NCBI RefSeq assembly: GCF_963583255.1 | Contig: NC_084804.1 | Location: 23,566,061-23,630,060, forward strand | DNA from: Pyrus communis | Taxonomy: Eukaryota; Streptophyta; Magnoliopsida; Rosales; Rosaceae | DNA: 64,000 nt | Direction of reading: 5' to 3' | Part shown: positions 1 through 10,819 of the stretch, piece after piece | How the letters are laid out: each line of letters begins with the position of its first letter | Position numbering within the stretch: position 1 is the stretch's first letter | Notes under the pieces: model-generated | Databases searched by the model: none | What the model was told of the DNA's origin: nothing | What the model saw: only the letters and a program-made list of their open reading frames with translations | Program-made: the position numbers and the translations under genes

Positions 1-226
1 CCAGACATCTGGTATCATCTTTGGGGAAGAAGAAAGAATTTAGTATTTCGAAAGGCTTTGCTGGGAGTGCACCCTCAGAGGTGAGGGAGAGTTGGGCATT
101 TTCTTCAGGTTTGCCCTGCCATAAAAGACGAAGGTCGACATATATAGAGATAATAGCAAGTGGTGGTACTTTTTACCTTTGTCGACAAACGTTTTGATCC
201 CGCAACTCTGGCTTTTTTGAAATAGT

Positions 227-292
227 GGCGCCTCTTCGATTTTTGAATACGCCTCTTCGATTTCTGAGCAGGCGCCCCTTCGATTTCTGAGA
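227..292. repeat. 22-bp triplicated tandem repeat upstream of the antisense ORF
   Basis: Three tandem copies of about 22 bp share the core CTCTTCGATTTCTGAG (copies start near 227, 249 and 271; the third has CCCCTTCG). They lie in the 667-bp leader of the antisense ORF of element B. Confidence 0.8.
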
Positions 293-293
293 G

Positions 294-488
294 ACACGTG
301 GTAGTGCAGATGCGGCTCCTTTTGACAAAGCTGCACGCGTCTTCTGAAAAGCTGAGAAAGCGTCGCCGAACTTTGCGCTTGTCGGCTAAAGATGTGTAGT
401 TGCGATGATGGCCTCCACGTGTTGTCTGAAAAGAAGAACTCTTTTGACAAAGTTGAACACGTCTTCTGAAAAGCTGAGAAAGCGTCGC
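294..488 (+). promoter_or_regulatory. Candidate promoter region of the antisense ORF: duplicated block with G-box motifs
   Basis: A block of about 49 bp beginning CTTTTGACAAAG and ending GCTGAGAAAGCGTCGCC occurs twice, at about 318-366 and 440-488. Each copy is preceded at 20-25 bp by a CACGTG hexamer (295-300 and 416-421), the core of the plant G-box. The paired arrangement upstream of an oppositely oriented ORF suggests a private promoter. That reading is inference; I see no clear TATA box close to the start codon. Confidence 0.4.
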
Positions 489-667
489 CTAAATTACGCC
501 GGAAATTCCGGCTTTTTGAATCGGTGGACGCGTCGCCTTGGCTTCTTATTGAGGTATCGATCACCGCCACAAACACACTCTGAAGATTTCCCATTCTTGA
601 AAATCGTCTCCGGCCCTTCGAAATTTAACTCCATCCACCCATTCTCTTTGAACACTTTTGAAAAAAA

Positions 668-1345
668 ATGGCAAACTCATCGAACCTTAGCTTAGATTTG
701 AGTCTCAGCAGCGATCCGGTTGCGCCCCGTCAAGGTAATGTATGGCGCCCTTCTTTTTTTTCTTCTAACGGTCATCTTTCAGGTGAAGACTCTGTGATGC
801 AGGACGCCACAACAGCTACAATAGTAGCTAGGAACCTCTTCACACCAAAAGATAGTAGGCTGCTGTCAGGACGGTCCGATGAGTTGGCCGTTCAAGAGTC
901 CCTCGCACTTAGTGTTCAGTGTGCGAGTTCTGTGTCCAACATGGGCCAACGCCTGCTTGCCCGCTCCCGTCAGGTGGAATCATTGATGGCAGAGGTGGAA
1001 AGTCTCAAGCAGGAGATCCAGCAGCTGAAGTATGAGAATAGAAGTTTGCACGTGCTTGCAAACAACTATTCGACGGGCATGAAGAGGAAGCTTGATGAGC
1101 TGTAAGAGTCTGAAGGTCGGATTCACAGTGACCGTCAAAGGTTCTCGTCTTTCCTCCAGAGACACCTTTTTCCTGGCTCATCCAGCGCTTGGCCAAGTAT
1201 TGAGGCCTGGAATGCTTTATCTTCGATGCCTCCCGCTCCGATGCCTTCTGTTCCTACGCCTTCCGCTCCGATGCCTTCTGTTCCTACGCCTTCCGCTTCA
1301 AGAGTAAAGCCACGTAGTGGGGCCTCAAGCAAACACCCTTTGTGA
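668..1345 (+). pseudogene. Antisense extra ORF of element B, coiled-coil protein, one in-frame stop
   Basis: The reading frame starts at ATG 668 (MANSSNLSLDLSLSSDP) and runs to TGA at 1343-1345, about 225 codons, with one in-frame TAA at 1103-1105. The same frame stays open on both sides of the TAA, so it is probably a single nonsense change. Visible parts are: a Ser-rich N-terminus, a block with WRPSFF, a segment SVQCASSVSNMGQRLLARSRQ, a Leu/Glu/Lys heptad region (about residues 105-145) that should form a coiled coil, and a Pro-rich tail with a 10-residue unit (APMPSVPTPS) duplicated by a 30-bp tandem repeat at 1233-1292. It lies downstream of pol and faces it, so the two transcripts would converge. 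Extra antisense ORFs in this position are described for plant Ty3/gypsy elements, chiefly the Tat lineage; their function is not established. I recognise the protein as a repeat-associated family in dicots but cannot name a role. Confidence 0.65.
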
Positions 1346-1384
1346 AGCACCATCTTTCTTTGTTTAGCAGTGCCTATCAATAAA

Positions 1385-2000
1385 TCAAACATTTTCTCAA
1401 TGTTACAATCATAGACTCACACAATTAATAAACAAACAAACAATAACAACTAAACAACCTAACAAGGCAGAAACGAAATAGCAACAAAGAGAAGAGTTTT
1501 TTAGGAATCTGGATTTGGAGTGCTTTCTAAGTCTTCCTTTGTTGAATGCATGGGTTGCCTCCCAAGTAGCGCTAAGACACAAACAAACACCAAAATGACT
1601 CAAATGACTCTAAAAACACATATTTTTGGGTTTTTCAAAAGAATTTTTTTTTTTTTTTTAATTTTTATCAAATTTTCGGAGTTTTATACCAAGACACTAT
1701 AAAACACACTAAAACACTCTAAAAACGCTTAAAACAGCAAGAAACAACATTCTAAGTGATAGGTGAATAAATCCCACGAAATTCATGCAAATACAAATTG
1801 TTTACCCCCCCACACTTAAATCAAACTTTGTCCTCAATGTTTTAAGCAGAAAGTCACAACAGAGCAAGCAAATAAACAAATACGAGAAAGAAAGCAAAGT
1901 AAAGGCAGTAAAGAAAAAGAAAGGAATAAAAATAAGTCTCTTAAAGGGGTTTCCAAGTTCTTCTCTATTCGGATGCATGGGTTGCCTCCCACGAAGCGCT
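1385..2000 (-). repeat. Duplicated 3'-spacer module with GGGAGGCAACCC hairpin
   Basis: Read on the minus strand, two modules follow pol. Each starts with AGCGCT then GGGAGGCAACCCATG (1976-2000 and 1549-1573) and ends about 150 bp later with ACATTGAG...GTTTGATTTA (about 1820-1845 and 1387-1409). TGGG/CCCA can pair around the loop AGGCAA. Element A carries the hairpin once, at 16801-16826. Confidence 0.7.
1801..1820 (-). other. Polypurine-tract-like site of element B
   Basis: The minus strand reads AAGTGTGGGGGGG, matching the G-rich tracts that follow pol in element A (17160-17185) and that precede A's 3' LTR (18852-18865). It may be an internal copy rather than the terminal plus-strand primer, because no LTR begins right after it. 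Confidence 0.5.
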
Positions 2001-2035
2001 TTCTTTTACGTCTTGCAGCCGGACGGTACCTCCGT

Positions 2036-5000
2036 TTAAGCTTGACTAGGTTCCACGGCATGGAGGGGTACCTCCTCCACGACATGCTCCTCAAACATCT
2101 CGTAATAGGGCTTCAATCGATGCCCATTCACTTTGAATTCTTGCTGCGTCCTTGAACTTTTGATTTGCACTGCACCATGAGGGAAAACATTAGTAACAAC
2201 AAACGGGCCAATCCATTTAGAACGCAACTTACCAGGAAACAAACGTAGGCGAGAGTTGAAAAGTAACACTTTCTGCCCAACTGTGAAGGTCTTGGTTCGA
2301 ATCATTTTATCATGGAATGCTTTGGTCTTGGCTTTGTACATCCGGGCATTCTCATAGGCTTCATTCCGAATCTCCTCAAGTTCATTCAATTGGAGCTTCC
2401 TATGAACTCCTGCTGCATCTATGTCCATGTTGAAAGTCTTCACGGCCCAATGTGCCTTGTGCTCTAACTCTACGGGCAAATGACATGGCTTACCATAGAC
2501 GAGCCGAAAAGGTGACATCCCAATGGGTGTTTTGTATGCCGTACGATATGCCCACAGTGCATCATCTAAACGTAAGCTCCAATCCCTCCTTGTTAGTCCA
2601 ACGGTCTTCTCCAAAATTTGTTTGATTTCTCGGTTAGACACCTCGGCTTGGCCATTTGTTTGAGGATGGTAAGGTGTGGATACCTTATGGTTGACATGGT
2701 ACTTTCTTAGCAACGCCTCAGTGGTCCGATTGCAAAAGTGAGACCCTCCATCACTTATGATTACTCTCGGCATTCCAAACCTAGCAAAAATGTTAGTTTT
2801 CACGAAATCTGCAACCACCTTAGAATCGTTAGTACGGGTGGCTTTTGCTTCCACCCATTTAGAAACATAATCAACGGCTAGCAAGATATAAGTGAAACCA
2901 TAAGATGGAGGGAAAGGGCCCATGAAATCAATGCCCCAAACATCAAAAATTTCAACATTAAAGACAGGGGTTTGCGGCATTTGGTCCTTGGTACCTATGT
3001 TACCCATTCGTTGGCAACGATCACAAGACATACAAAAGGTTCTAGCATCCCTAAATATAGTCGGCCAATAAAAACCACACTTTAGAACCTTGAGGGCAGT
3101 GCGTTGTGTGCCAAAATGACCACTACATGCATATGTGTGACAAAAGCTTAGAATTGAGTGAAATTCAGAATCATGCACACATCTACGTACAATTTGATCT
3201 GAGCAATACTTCCACAAATAAGGGTCATCCCAAACATAGAAACGTGCATCATATTTAAGCTTATCACGTTGGTGCTTGTTTAGTTCATTTGGAAATTGTT
3301 TAGCCACCAAGTAATTCACTAAATCTGCATACCATGGTTCACTTACCTCAATGGATAGCAGCTGCTCATCGGGAAAAGTTTCAGGGACAAGTACGGCATG
3401 TTCATGCTCCTCGTGGATCATTCGGCTTAAATGGTCAGCCACTACATTCTCGCTTCCTTTCTTATCCCGGATTTCAATATCAAATTCTTGAAGAAGAAGA
3501 ATCCAACGGATAAGCCTCGGCTTTGCTTCCTTTTTCGTGAGCAAGTACCTCAAAGCTGCATGATCAGAATAAACAATTACTTTAGTACCAATTAAATATG
3601 AACGAAATTTATCTAAAGCAAAAACCACAGCTAGAAGTTCTTTTTCCGTCGTGGAGTAGTTCAATTGGGCATCATTGAGAGTCCGAGAGGCATAGTATAT
3701 GACATGCGGCCGCTTGTCTCTTCTTTGTCCTAGAACAGCTCCTAATGCATAGTCGGATGCATCGCACATGAGCTCGAACGGAAGGCTCCAATCTGGAGGT
3801 ACAATAATGGGGGCCGAGACTAGCTTCTCTTTGAGTTGGTTAAATGCCGAATTACACTCTTCATCAAACTTGAATGGCACATCTTTTTGAAGCAATCGGC
3901 AAAGAGGGTTGGACATCTTGGAGAAGTCCTTGATAAAACGCCTATAGAACCCTGCATGGCCAAGAAACGAACGTACCTCTCTAACCGAAGTAGGAGAGGG
4001 TAAGTGACGTACAAGGTCTATTTTCGATTTATCTACTTCAATTCCTTTTTCTGAAACAATATGTCCTAAAACTATACCTTGTTTCACCATAAAGTGACAT
4101 TTCTCCCAATTCAAGACAAGGTTAGTTTCAACACATCGTTTCAAAATTAAGGTCAGATTATCCAAGCAATTATCAAATGAACTCCCAAATACACTGAAAT
4201 CATCCATGAAAACCTCAATGATCTTTTCAACAAAATCGGAAAATATACTTACCATACACCTTTGGAAAGTGGCCGGTGCGTTGCATAAGCCAAATGGCAT
4301 GCGACGATAAGCAAATGTTCCAAAGGGACATGTGAATGTGGTCTTCTCTTGATCATCCGGGGCTATCACAATTTGGTTATATCCAGAGTATCCATCAAGA
4401 AAACAGTAAAAAGCATGACCGGCTAACCTTTCGAGCATCTGGTCGATGAATGGCAAAGGAAAGTGATCTTTCCTAGTCATGGCATTTAGCTTCCGGTAAT
4501 CGATACATACTCGCCATCCAGTCTGAATGCGTGTAGGCACGAGCTCATTCTCATCATTCTTGATAACAGTTACTCCGGACTTCTTGGGAACGACTTGAAC
4601 TGGAGAGACCCAACGGCTATCGGAGATAGGGTAGATCACTCCGCAATCCAAAAGCTTGATTATTTCCTTCTTCACCACTTCCATCATCGGAGGGTTGAGA
4701 CGGCGTTGAGCCTCTCGAGTTGGTTTAGCCCCCTCCTCAAGAAGTATACGGTGCATGCATGTGGTAGGGCTTATTCCTTTAATGTCGGCCAAAGTCCACC
4801 CTATGGCCGTTTTGTGCTCTCGCAGCACCCTCACAAGCTTCTCCTCCTCCATTGCCGTGAGACTTGATGAAATGATGACGGGCAATGTTTCGCCTTTTCC
4901 CAAAAACACATACTTCAAATGGTCCGGCAACGGCTTAAGTTCAAGCGATGGTGCCTGAACAACAGAAGGTAGCATCTTAGTGGAAACTGAATTTGAAAGT

Positions 5001-5509
5001 GAGAGTGGAACCTTACCATATTGTTGTGGCAATGACTCAAGGGCTACCACAACCTCAATTATTTCTTCACTAGAACCCATTGCAAAGAATTCCTCCTCCT
5101 TGCCGTGGCCTTGCATTGGCCCAAATCCTTCATTTTTGCGCTCTATGGCCTTAGTGATGGTTGTTTCCAGGGCGTCCTCGTTCAATTCTTCAAGGTATAC
5201 CTGCGCCAAAGAATCGATAACATCAATGGAAAAACAAGAATGGTCATCAACGGGATATCTCATAGTTTCAGAAATATTAAAATCAATCACTTCCCCATCG
5301 AATTCCATTGTCAAGGTGCCTTTGTATACATCAATCTTCGTTCGGGCCGTCTTCATGAATGGCCTACCAAGGAGAATCGGCAAAGATGTAGAATGGGCTG
5401 AATCCTCCATGTCTAGGACGTAGAAATCAGCCGGAAAAATTAAATGGTTCACCTGCACAAGCACATCTTCCAAAACTCCTTTTGGATACGCGTTAGAACG
5501 ATCGGCCAA
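2036..5509 (-). CDS. pol: Element B pol: protease tail, reverse transcriptase, RNase H, integrase
   Basis: This 1157-codon open frame is the longest in the window. Domains in order: the protease C-terminal part (LPILLGRPF, first 100 residues); reverse transcriptase with [11 protein letters not shown] and the catalytic FMDD at about residues 434-437 (bases 4199-4210); RNase H beginning at MCDASDY near residue 582; an integrase HHCC zinc finger (CHTYACSGH...CMSCDRC); integrase core with Asp in WGIDFMGP (near 858), Asp in SDGGSHF (near 918) and Glu in VSNREIKQ (near 959); and a C-terminal GPFVV region. It copies element RNA to DNA and integrates it in the nucleus. The frame has no true start codon: position 5509 is a TTG that follows an in-frame TAA, and gag-pol would normally read through as one polyprotein. 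The stop at its left end follows PSQA. All catalytic residues I can check are present. Confidence 0.9.
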   Translation of the reverse strand: MADRSNAYPKGVLEDVLVQVNHLIFPADFYVLDMEDSAHSTSLPILLGRPFMKTARTKIDVYKGTLTMEFDGEVIDFNISETMRYPVDDHSCFSIDVIDSLAQVYLEELNEDALETTITKAIERKNEGFGPMQGHGKEEEFFAMGSSEEIIEVVVALESLPQQYGKVPLSLSNSVSTKMLPSVVQAPSLELKPLPDHLKYVFLGKGETLPVIISSSLTAMEEEKLVRVLREHKTAIGWTLADIKGISPTTCMHRILLEEGAKPTREAQRRLNPPMMEVVKKEIIKLLDCGVIYPISDSRWVSPVQVVPKKSGVTVIKNDENELVPTRIQTGWRVCIDYRKLNAMTRKDHFPLPFIDQMLERLAGHAFYCFLDGYSGYNQIVIAPDDQEKTTFTCPFGTFAYRRMPFGLCNAPATFQRCMVSIFSDFVEKIIEVFMDDFSVFGSSFDNCLDNLTLILKRCVETNLVLNWEKCHFMVKQGIVLGHIVSEKGIEVDKSKIDLVRHLPSPTSVREVRSFLGHAGFYRRFIKDFSKMSNPLCRLLQKDVPFKFDEECNSAFNQLKEKLVSAPIIVPPDWSLPFELMCDASDYALGAVLGQRRDKRPHVIYYASRTLNDAQLNYSTTEKELLAVVFALDKFRSYLIGTKVIVYSDHAALRYLLTKKEAKPRLIRWILLLQEFDIEIRDKKGSENVVADHLSRMIHEEHEHAVLVPETFPDEQLLSIEVSEPWYADLVNYLVAKQFPNELNKHQRDKLKYDARFYVWDDPYLWKYCSDQIVRRCVHDSEFHSILSFCHTYACSGHFGTQRTALKVLKCGFYWPTIFRDARTFCMSCDRCQRMGNIGTKDQMPQTPVFNVEIFDVWGIDFMGPFPPSYGFTYILLAVDYVSKWVEAKATRTNDSKVVADFVKTNIFARFGMPRVIISDGGSHFCNRTTEALLRKYHVNHKVSTPYHPQTNGQAEVSNREIKQILEKTVGLTRRDWSLRLDDALWAYRTAYKTPIGMSPFRLVYGKPCHLPVELEHKAHWAVKTFNMDIDAAGVHRKLQLNELEEIRNEAYENARMYKAKTKAFHDKMIRTKTFTVGQKVLLFNSRLRLFPGKLRSKWIGPFVVTNVFPHGAVQIKSSRTQQEFKVNGHRLKPYYEMFEEHVVEEVPLHAVEPSQA

Positions 5510-6208
5510 TTATATAATTACACCATCTTGTTTTAATTCACCCAAATTCATAGATGCATAAATAGAATAAGGCATGACATTTATGGATGCACCTAAATCA
5601 AGCATGGCATGTTCAAAACGATTATGTCCAATCACACAAGGAATCGTGAAACTACCGGGGTCTTTACACTTGGTAGGCAGTTTACGTTGCAAAACAGCGG
5701 ACACATTCTCGCTTACCTTCACTACCTCTTTGTTTGCCCTTCTTCTCTTTGTATTGCATAGGTCCTTGAGGAATTTAGCATACTTTGGAACCTGTTTGAT
5801 TGCATCGAGAAGCGGTATGTTCACTTGCACCTTCCGGAACGTTTCAAGAATGTCCTTCTCGCTTTCTTCCTTTTTTTCTTGCATGAACCTGCGAGGAAAA
5901 GGTACATTGGGCAGATTAGGACGTGAAGTACATGAATTTGAACTTAAATTACCTGATTTGGCCGAGTTAGGGTGATCTGCCTCAGGTTGTGTCGTCTCTT
6001 CATCTACTTTATGGGCAGATTTGGGATTGTTTGGCTCAGTCCCAACTTCTTTTCCACCCCTTAGGGTGATGGCCTTGGCGGATTCGAATCCTCCCTTTGG
6101 ATTGACTGTGGTTGAGCTAGGAAGCTTTCCTTGCTCTCTAATCTGTCCAAGGAACTCAGAAATCTGCCCTATTTGAGAAGAATAATTTGGTTGCTTCGTT
6201 GAGTCCAA
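5510..6208 (-). pseudogene. gag: Element B gag C-terminus and protease active site, truncated and stopped
   Basis: This 232-codon frame holds the C-terminal gag region (IGQISEFLGQIREQGKLPSS, then FRKVQVNIPLLDAIKQ) and the aspartic protease active site, seen as LDLGASINVMPYS near residues 203-215. It is in the same frame as the pol ORF to its left and is separated from it by one TAA at 5510-5512. Element A has CAA at the matching codon (13346-13348), so the stop is most simply a C-to-T change. The first ten or so codons (MDSTKQPNYS) are antisense LTR sequence of element A, so the apparent start is artificial; true gag sequence begins near 6185. The N-terminal gag and the RNA-binding knuckle are missing. 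Confidence 0.8.
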
Positions 6209-6599
6209 TTCAATGAACTTAGGAAAATCTGAGAGTTAATTAGTGCCTTCACAATTAATTTGGGGCATTGTTGTTCATGGTTTATAGAAAGAATAACTGG
6301 AAATCGGTTTGTATGCATATGTTTTATGTGTGGAGAAGAATCCTCTAGCTAGCCTTTCACCATATCTCATACAAGACTTAATTCATTTGCTGCAATTTAC
6401 TTTATTTTTGTTAAAATTCGTCCAAAACTCCCCCTCAGTTCTTATTTTGTGTTAGTCTAGCATAGTTTTCAGTTTTTAAGTTTAATTTGTGTTGATTAGC
6501 ATCCCTTCTAATCCCCAGCCTAGAATGATCCTTACTTGCTCATACTACAATTGTCTAAATATATAGGGTTTAATTTGTGTGCTAGTTTATACCACATCA
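6186..6599 (+). mobile_element. Element A 5' LTR, truncated
   Basis: This matches the last 400 bp of A's 3' LTR (about 20033-20448) almost base for base, including the ending CCACATCA, and is followed directly by a primer-binding-site remnant. The upstream three quarters of the LTR are lost at the junction with element B. The junction shows shared AGAAGAAT on both sides (about 6177-6186), consistent with illegitimate recombination rather than insertion. Confidence 0.85.
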
Positions 6600-6604
6600 A
6601 ATTT

Positions 6605-6614
6605 TGGCGCCGTT
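6605..6614 (+). other. Primer binding site remnant, tRNA-Asp type
   Basis: TGGCGCCGTT starts six bases after the LTR end and matches the first ten bases of the site complementary to the 3' end of plant tRNA-Asp. The match is lost after that, so the site is decayed. A fuller version is at 23763-23780. Confidence 0.6.
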
Positions 6615-6682
6615 TCTGTTCGTGTTTTTCTTGTGTTTCTGATTTAGTTTAGTACTGTTTTCTTTGTTTTAGGTACTAGTTT

Positions 6683-6833
6683 ATGACTCGAAGTTCTCAA
6701 CCTGTTCGTGAGCATATATTGGAATTTGATGACGATTTTGAACGAACTTTGAGAAGGAAAAAGAAGCAGCCAGAATTCAGTCCACCTAGTTCCAGTTCCG
6801 AATCTGAATCTAAAGTTGAAATTGAAGAGGAAT
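6683..6833 (+). pseudogene. gag: Element A gag, N-terminal piece
   Basis: ATG at 6683 opens a frame beginning MTRSSQPVREHILEFDDDFER, 80 bases after the primer site, the usual place for Athila gag. It reads into an acidic stretch (KVEIEEE) and is cut at 6833 by the insertion of a solo LTR. The frame resumes at 11130 after the duplicated target GGAAT. Beyond 6833 the apparent ORF is LTR sequence. Confidence 0.75.
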
Positions 6834-8134
6834 TAATTGAGGTTTTCCTTCTTCGTGCTAGAATATGTTTAGTATAATGGCACAAGTAAGGGTGTCGAAT
6901 CCACAGGGACTAATTGGACCTATATAATCACTTGTTTTGCAAGAACTTTTTACTAGAGAAATAAAACTAATCAATGTAGGCAGATTTGTTGTTGTAACTT
7001 GAAAGCATAAGGAAATGAAGTAAACACAAATAAATGAATCAACAACTAATAAAATGAGATAGTACCAATGGAGATGAAGCTAGGGATTCGATTTTACCAT
7101 TGCTAACCCAAGGCCATGTTTGTTAAATCAGTTTATACTCAGTCATCTACCTATTTCTTGAGTTTGTTTCACTTAGATATGATCAACCATATGATGTGTG
7201 GATTTGTGATGCGAGATTTACTTGACACTCAAATTAAACCCTCGTTTGACAATTGTAGTAGAATGGATAAGTGAGGGATCGTTCTAGACCGGGGATTAGG
7301 AGGGCTTGCTAAAACCTTCTAAATTGACTTAAAAACATAAAACTAACTTTTAAAACACTAAGACAAACTAAAAGAATCAAAACAAGTTTAAAAGACTCCA
7401 AATACTCAAAAACATAAAATAAGACAAATCAAATGAATAAGACTTAACAAAATAAGGGGGGTGATTGTGGTTGGACGAGATTAAATTAAATGGACAAATT
7501 GTAATTAAAGGCAAAACGTAAATATGAATGTGATGAAAATATGGATGATGGAATAGCCAAGGGGTTCTTCTCCACACATGTTACACTTGCATACAATATT
7601 GATTCTCAGTTGGTCTTTCGATAAGTTGTGAAACTCAATGCTCCAAGTTAATTAGGTCCGCTTAGATTAACTTTCAGATTTCCCTAAATTCGTTGGATTG
7701 AATGGAATACGCATTACAACCAAATTATTCTTAATCAAAGTCCCTAACTATGGAATACGCATGATAGAGACATTCAACAAAGATCATTAAGTTCAATGAA
7801 AATTATAAGTGTTGACGAGGCATTCGTTACTATGGAATACGCATGAAACTTATGCCAAGAATTCGTTTAACGCGATTGTTTATAAGCAACCTCCACTACT
7901 TGTGAATATAAGTTCGTAACGATTAGGTGAAACTCACTTATATTCTAGCGTCATATTCATGCATGAAAATTAAGCTTGCAATCTCAATGAACATACATAA
8001 ATAAGTTATCAATCAAACAGTTAAACGAATTGAATCCACAACTTATGAAATTCCAACCAAAAGTAATCAATTCATATTGCAAATATAAACATAGTTTCGA
8101 ATCACCCCCTAGCTAAAGGGGGTTTAGTTCCTCA

Positions 8135-8330
8135 TAACTTTGAAATCAAAGAAACCCCTAAACATTCCAACAACTCAAACTTGAATTGTATGAACGTTTA
8201 GGCACTCTTCTCTTCCATTACAAAACAAAGAAAATTGAATTTAAACATTGAAATCAAAGAAACACCTAAAGATTCCAACAACTCAAACTTGAATTGTATG
8301 AACGTTTAGGCACTCTTCTCTTCTTCGTTA
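8135..8330 (-). repeat. About 100-bp tandem duplication inside S2
   Basis: The segment AAATCAAAGAAAC...TGAACGTTTAGGCACTCTTCTCTTC occurs twice in a row (ending near 8215 and 8323). Other copies of this LTR family carry it once (22160, 23990). Confidence 0.7.
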
Positions 8331-9119
8331 TTATGGCACAAGGTCTAAGGGATGTTGTTGGTGTGTTGAATGGATTGGGGAATTATGGAAATGGATGAGG
8401 AAAGATAGAAAATGGAAAGAAACCCACGGCAAGGCTTGGAATTTCAGGATGTGAAGATGGTGTGTGTTTGTGTTGTGGTGTGAGAAATGGAGAGATTTGA
8501 ATGGGGAATGAATGAATGAATTGTATGAATGCAATGCATGGTTTTATAGGTAGAGAATGGATGGGAGAACATGTGAATGGCAGCTAGGAATGATTAAAGA
8601 ATGGAATGCTAGGTTGGAAATGCATGTGAATGCAAGGAGGAAAGCTGAAAATGCAAGGGAAGCTCACGGCACAATGTTGTTTTGCTTCTTGAAATGCATG
8701 TGAATGCATGTGAGTGCAATATGAAAAGAATGACTAATTAATGTATGTAGGGTGCAGCTAGGTTGGAAAGGTGTGGATTGTGGCTGCAATTTAGGGAAAG
8801 GAAATAGGTTTAATGCATAAATAAAAGGGCAAAGTGGCTGCAATGATGAAGAAAAGCTGGAATTGGTGTGGAAGGCACGGCAAAGACTTGTTGTTTGTGT
8901 GAAGTGTGTGTGAATGCATGTGAAGATGCTAATAAATAATGCATGTAGGGTTAGGTGGTGTAATGATGAAGTGGGAAGTGGAAGAATGTGGTTGGAAATG
9001 GCTAAGGGGATGCACGGCTAGGAAGAAGAATGAATGATGTGCATGTGTGTGAATGCATGTGGATTAGGTGGAAAGAGGTGGGTGTGCATGTGAGTTGAAA
9101 TGCATATGTTTAAATGGTT

Positions 9120-9340
9120 GAAATGTGTAGATGATTATGAGTATGATAAGTGATAAGTGAATGGAAGTGATAAGTGAATGGTTTGATAAGTGATAAGTGA
9201 GTGGAAGTGATAAGTGAATGGTTTGATAAGTGATAAGTGAGTGGAAGTGATAAGTGATAAATGAATGATATGTTAAGTGATAAATGAATGATATGTGGTG
9301 AGTGATAAGTGAATGATATGATAAGTGAATGCTTTAAGTG
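9120..9340. repeat. GATAAGTGA minisatellite in S2
   Basis: A unit of about 41 bp built from GATAAGTGA and GTGAATGG repeats runs roughly three times, then breaks into GATAAATGAATGATATG variants. The matching interval of the plus-strand copy near 21140-21215 holds the complementary ATCATTTATCACTT repeats, so the minisatellite is a family trait. Confidence 0.75.
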
Positions 9341-10541
9341 TTTAAAATAGGGAACAAAGCCCTTCCTTGCATGGCAAGGAAGGGAGACACAAGGAAACAC
9401 ACGACAATGTCCTAAGGTTGCAAGGAATGTTGTTTTTGTGTTATAAAATGCGTAGGAGTCTTCAATGATGCTTAAACATGAGGTCTTTTAGGATTTAACT
9501 TTCCTACTTCAAGTCTTTAATTTTGTCCATCCTCTTGGCTCCAAGCATATGATATCCATTCCAATCTCTAATTTGCTCCAAAAGGCTCCAAAAGGCATCC
9601 TTTTACATACCTTGCCCTTAGAACCTGAAAACACACAAAAGAAGCATAAAGGACTAAAATAACTAGAGAAACATAACGTAAATGCACGAGAACAAGCCAT
9701 TTAAGTCGCATGAATATGCTCCTATCAATTTGATCAAATGTCTCTAATCATGAGCCTAATTGTGATGTGCAACTTTGGTTCCTAATCAAGAATATGTAGT
9801 GCACAAGAAACTTTCACAAAACCAAAGGGAACACTCAGCAGGATGTTTGCAAAACATTCCCTTCATTCATTCACATATCCACCAAGATTATGCATGATGT
9901 GTGCTTTAATCTTGGCTAAACAACCTGTGGTTAATTCAAATGATGATCAGGCATTAAAATCAACACACTAAGTCACAATTAAATCGGAGAATGAAACAAG
10001 AAATAGATAAATTAAATGAGAATTCTGAATTAACTACATGGCAATCTTGCAAGGCTACATCGAATCCCTAGAGAGAGATTAGTTACACTTCATGTTTACA
10101 AAAGGTTTGACATAAAAATATATAACATGAGTGAACATAGGATTAAGAAGAAAGAACCCTTGAAGCAAAACTGATGTTGAAATCCCTTAAGAGTTGCCTT
10201 CGGTGTTGGTGCTCCAAGTGTGTTGTAAATGAAGGTGGAGCGGCTAAGGTTGAATGGTTTCTGCAAATGGGAGAGTGTATGGAATGGAATGAAGCCGAGA
10301 AGAGATTGTGTAGAAATGGAATGGGAGCTTGCGGCAAAGGGGAAGATTGGATGTGTTTGTGGTGTCTTGTGTATGAAAATGAGATGTGATTTTTGTGTAT
10401 GAATGCATGGGTTTTTATAGGGGGAATGGGAGAATATGTGGGTGATTGTTTAAGAGTGAATGTGGTTGTTATGATTGAGAGTGCATGTGGATGAAATAAT
10501 GATGGAAAAAGAGCTAGGTTGTTGGTGTGTGAATGCATGTG

Positions 10542-10819
10542 TTGAATTTGTGATGCAATGATGAAAGAGTAAGTGCATGTGTGTGTGAATGGTGGTGCAA
10601 TGATGAAAGAGTAAGTGCATGTGTGTGTGAATGGTGGTGCAATGATGAAATGATGAAGTAGGAAGGTGGAAATGCATGTGTTGAATTGGTGGTGCAATGA
10701 TGAAAGAGTAAGTGCATGTGTGTGTGAATGGTGGTGCAATGATGAAAGAGTAAGTGCATGTGTGTGTGAATGGTGGTGCAATGATGAAATGATGAAGTAG
10801 GAAGGTGGAAATGCATGTG
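10542..10819. repeat. 139-bp higher-order tandem repeat in S1
   Basis: Two 139-bp units (10542-10680 and 10681-10819) lie head to tail. Each contains two shorter units of about 42 bp built on GTGCAATGATGAAAGAGTAAG and GTGCATGTGTGTGTGAATG. They give long His/Thr-rich but meaningless minus-strand frames. Confidence 0.8.

Larger units (their letters stand above)
1..6185 (-). mobile_element. Element B: Athila-type Ty3/gypsy retrotransposon, partial
   Basis: Minus-strand LTR retrotransposon lacking both LTRs in the window. Read leftwards it holds a gag C-terminus with the protease active site, a long pol frame (protease tail, reverse transcriptase, RNase H, integrase), a 3' spacer with a polypurine tract at 1801-1820, and an ORF on the opposite strand at 668-1345. 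The pol order PR-RT-RH-IN is that of Ty3/gypsy. The FMDD reverse-transcriptase motif and the close match to element A, whose LTR is followed by a tRNA-Asp-type primer site, favour the Athila branch (inference). The right end stops abruptly at about 6178-6190 inside gag, directly against the truncated 5' LTR of element A, so B is broken there rather than ending in its own LTR. The 3' LTR, if present, lies left of position 1. Confidence 0.85.
7207..9727 (-). mobile_element. Solo LTR S2 nested in S1
   Basis: A 2521-bp LTR starts TGATGCGAGA and ends TCCTATCA, with perfect 5-bp duplications ATTTG at 7202-7206 and 9728-9732. On its own strand it begins TGATAGGAGCATATTCATGC and ends with the motif TAATCCCCGG...GTTTAATTTG shared with other LTRs here. 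It contains a duplicated segment (8135-8330), long TGCATGTGAATG-rich purine/pyrimidine tracts and a minisatellite (9120-9340). There is no coding capacity; the His/Ser-rich frames in it come from the simple repeats. Confidence 0.9.

Noticed and set aside
668..1345. bZIP transcription factor
   Set aside because: There is a heptad region but no basic DNA-binding block immediately before it.
2036..5509. Endogenous plant pararetrovirus
   Set aside because: A complete integrase follows RNase H, and LTR/primer-site structure is present in the sister element A.
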